From: Formosa sediminum
GTDB taxonomy: Bacteria > Bacteroidota > Bacteroidia > Flavobacteriales > Flavobacteriaceae
Assembly (NCBI RefSeq): GCF_007197735.1
Contig: NZ_CP041637.1
Span: 3,257,001-3,321,000, forward strand
Direction of reading: 5' to 3'
DNA length: 64,000 nucleotides
Part shown: positions 63,802 to 64,000 of the stretch, piece by piece
Numbering within the stretch: the first letter of the stretch is position 1
Layout of the letters: every line of letters begins with the position of its first letter
Notes under the pieces: generated by a model
What the model was told of the DNA's origin: nothing
Seen by the model: the letters and a program-made list of their open reading frames with translations, nothing else
The model's database searches: none
Position numbers and translations under genes: made by a program

Positions 63802-64000
63802 TTACACTAATGTTAAACCGGCTAATAAGATTTGAAACAGTACCATTTCGGAATTATACACCCCAGATTCCCTTAATATTCTTAAAGCTTTATTAATCTG
63901 ATTATCAACTGTGCTTGTAGAGATATCTAATCGGTTAGCAATTTCCTTATAACTTAAATTTTCTTTAAAACGGAGTTTAAATATTAAAAGGCAACGCTCT
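63802..64000 (-). CDS. ECF sigma factor (3' end only)
   Basis: The minus-strand frame enters from the window edge and stops with TAA at 63802-63804; 66 codons are visible. They encode sigma region 4: RCLLIFKLRFKENLSYKEIANRL, then ISTSTVDNQINKALRILRE, a helix-turn-helix that reads the -35 element, and a short tail. Position upstream of fecR and susC fits the FecI-like sigma factors of Bacteroidota cell-surface signalling operons. Confidence 0.85.
   Translation of the reverse strand, partial: ERCLLIFKLRFKENLSYKEIANRLDISTSTVDNQINKALRILRESGVYNSEMVLFQILLAGLTLV

Noticed and set aside
1-64000. CRISPR arrays, insertion sequences, prophage or integrase genes
   Set aside because: No regularly spaced repeats, no transposase or integrase motifs, and no tRNA-adjacent direct repeat at the tRNA-His gene were seen.

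Overview
The window is a stretch of an AT-rich genome from the phylum Bacteroidota, almost certainly family Flavobacteriaceae and probably a marine, polysaccharide-degrading member. The evidence is a SusC/SusD pair with FecR and an ECF sigma factor, a type IX secretion (type B) C-terminal domain, a fused CcsB-CcsA cytochrome c biogenesis protein, the bacillithiol gene bshB1, promoter boxes of the Bacteroidota type (TAnnTTTG), an alginate-lyase-type PL6 enzyme next to a sulfatase, and many small families typical of flavobacteria. Genus cannot be fixed from the sequence alone. Several genes are only correct when the first in-frame ATG is used instead of an upstream TTG or GTG; this was done where a signal peptide or conserved N-terminus decides the start.

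Layout. 1-3.6 kb: end of a methyltransferase gene, DM13 lipoprotein, YchJ with a 52-residue basic partner, HAD phosphatase, GH25 lysozyme. 3.6-4.4 kb: gene-free AT-rich DNA with a probable small RNA or attenuator on the minus strand. 4.4-9.7 kb: a hybrid histidine kinase, an NtrC-type sigma-54 activator encoded tail to tail with it, and three tandem PepSY-like secreted proteins. The trio is preceded by a sigma-54-like promoter and repeated TTACACAC half-sites, so this looks like a self-contained signalling unit. 9.7-15.4 kb: thioesterase, DUF808 protein, an orphan T9SS C-terminal domain, class II cyclic-nucleotide phosphodiesterase, tRNA-His, bshB1 and a PLP-dependent Cys/Met enzyme. 15.4-16.2 kb: a gene-free region holding two colinear promoter-palindrome/terminator units that look like tandem small RNA genes. 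16.2-26.5 kb: mscL, SatD/DUF3307, ccs fusion, truncated hemoglobin, then a run of DUF2520, KdsC-like, UbiA-like, Maf, MscS and CorA genes. 26.6-31.9 kb: a probable carbohydrate module (PIG-L deacetylase, a 36-residue membrane peptide, SSS symporter, Gfo/Idh/MocA dehydrogenase). 32-46 kb: mostly housekeeping and stress genes (DUF2911, DUF4412, MtfA, esterase, CbpA/CbpM, M15 peptidase, DJ-1, ABC-F, EcsC, class I aldolase, SBF-like transporter, class V aminotransferase). 46.5-54.5 kb: porin-like protein, PL6 lyase, a sulfatase broken by an in-frame TGA, and an amidohydrolase-NTF2 fusion; the lyase and sulfatase diverge from a region with tandem operator-like palindromes. 54.9-57.1 kb: an unrecognised membrane-protein pair and an M23 lipoprotein. 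57.3-64 kb: a truncated Reg_prop sensor fragment, then SusD, SusC (with an STN signalling domain), FecR anti-sigma and the 3' end of an ECF sigma gene.

The most interesting signals are (a) the sigma-54/PepSY-like signalling unit, (b) the tandem small-RNA-like units with an AAAATACC-N8-GGTATTTT palindrome at fixed distance from a -7 box, (c) the minus-strand RNA upstream of the GH25 gene, (d) the hidden 36-residue membrane peptide before the symporter, (e) the Cys-to-TGA change in the sulfatase and (f) the ATGA-coupled pair of paralogous membrane proteins. No CRISPR array, rRNA, transposase or phage gene was seen.
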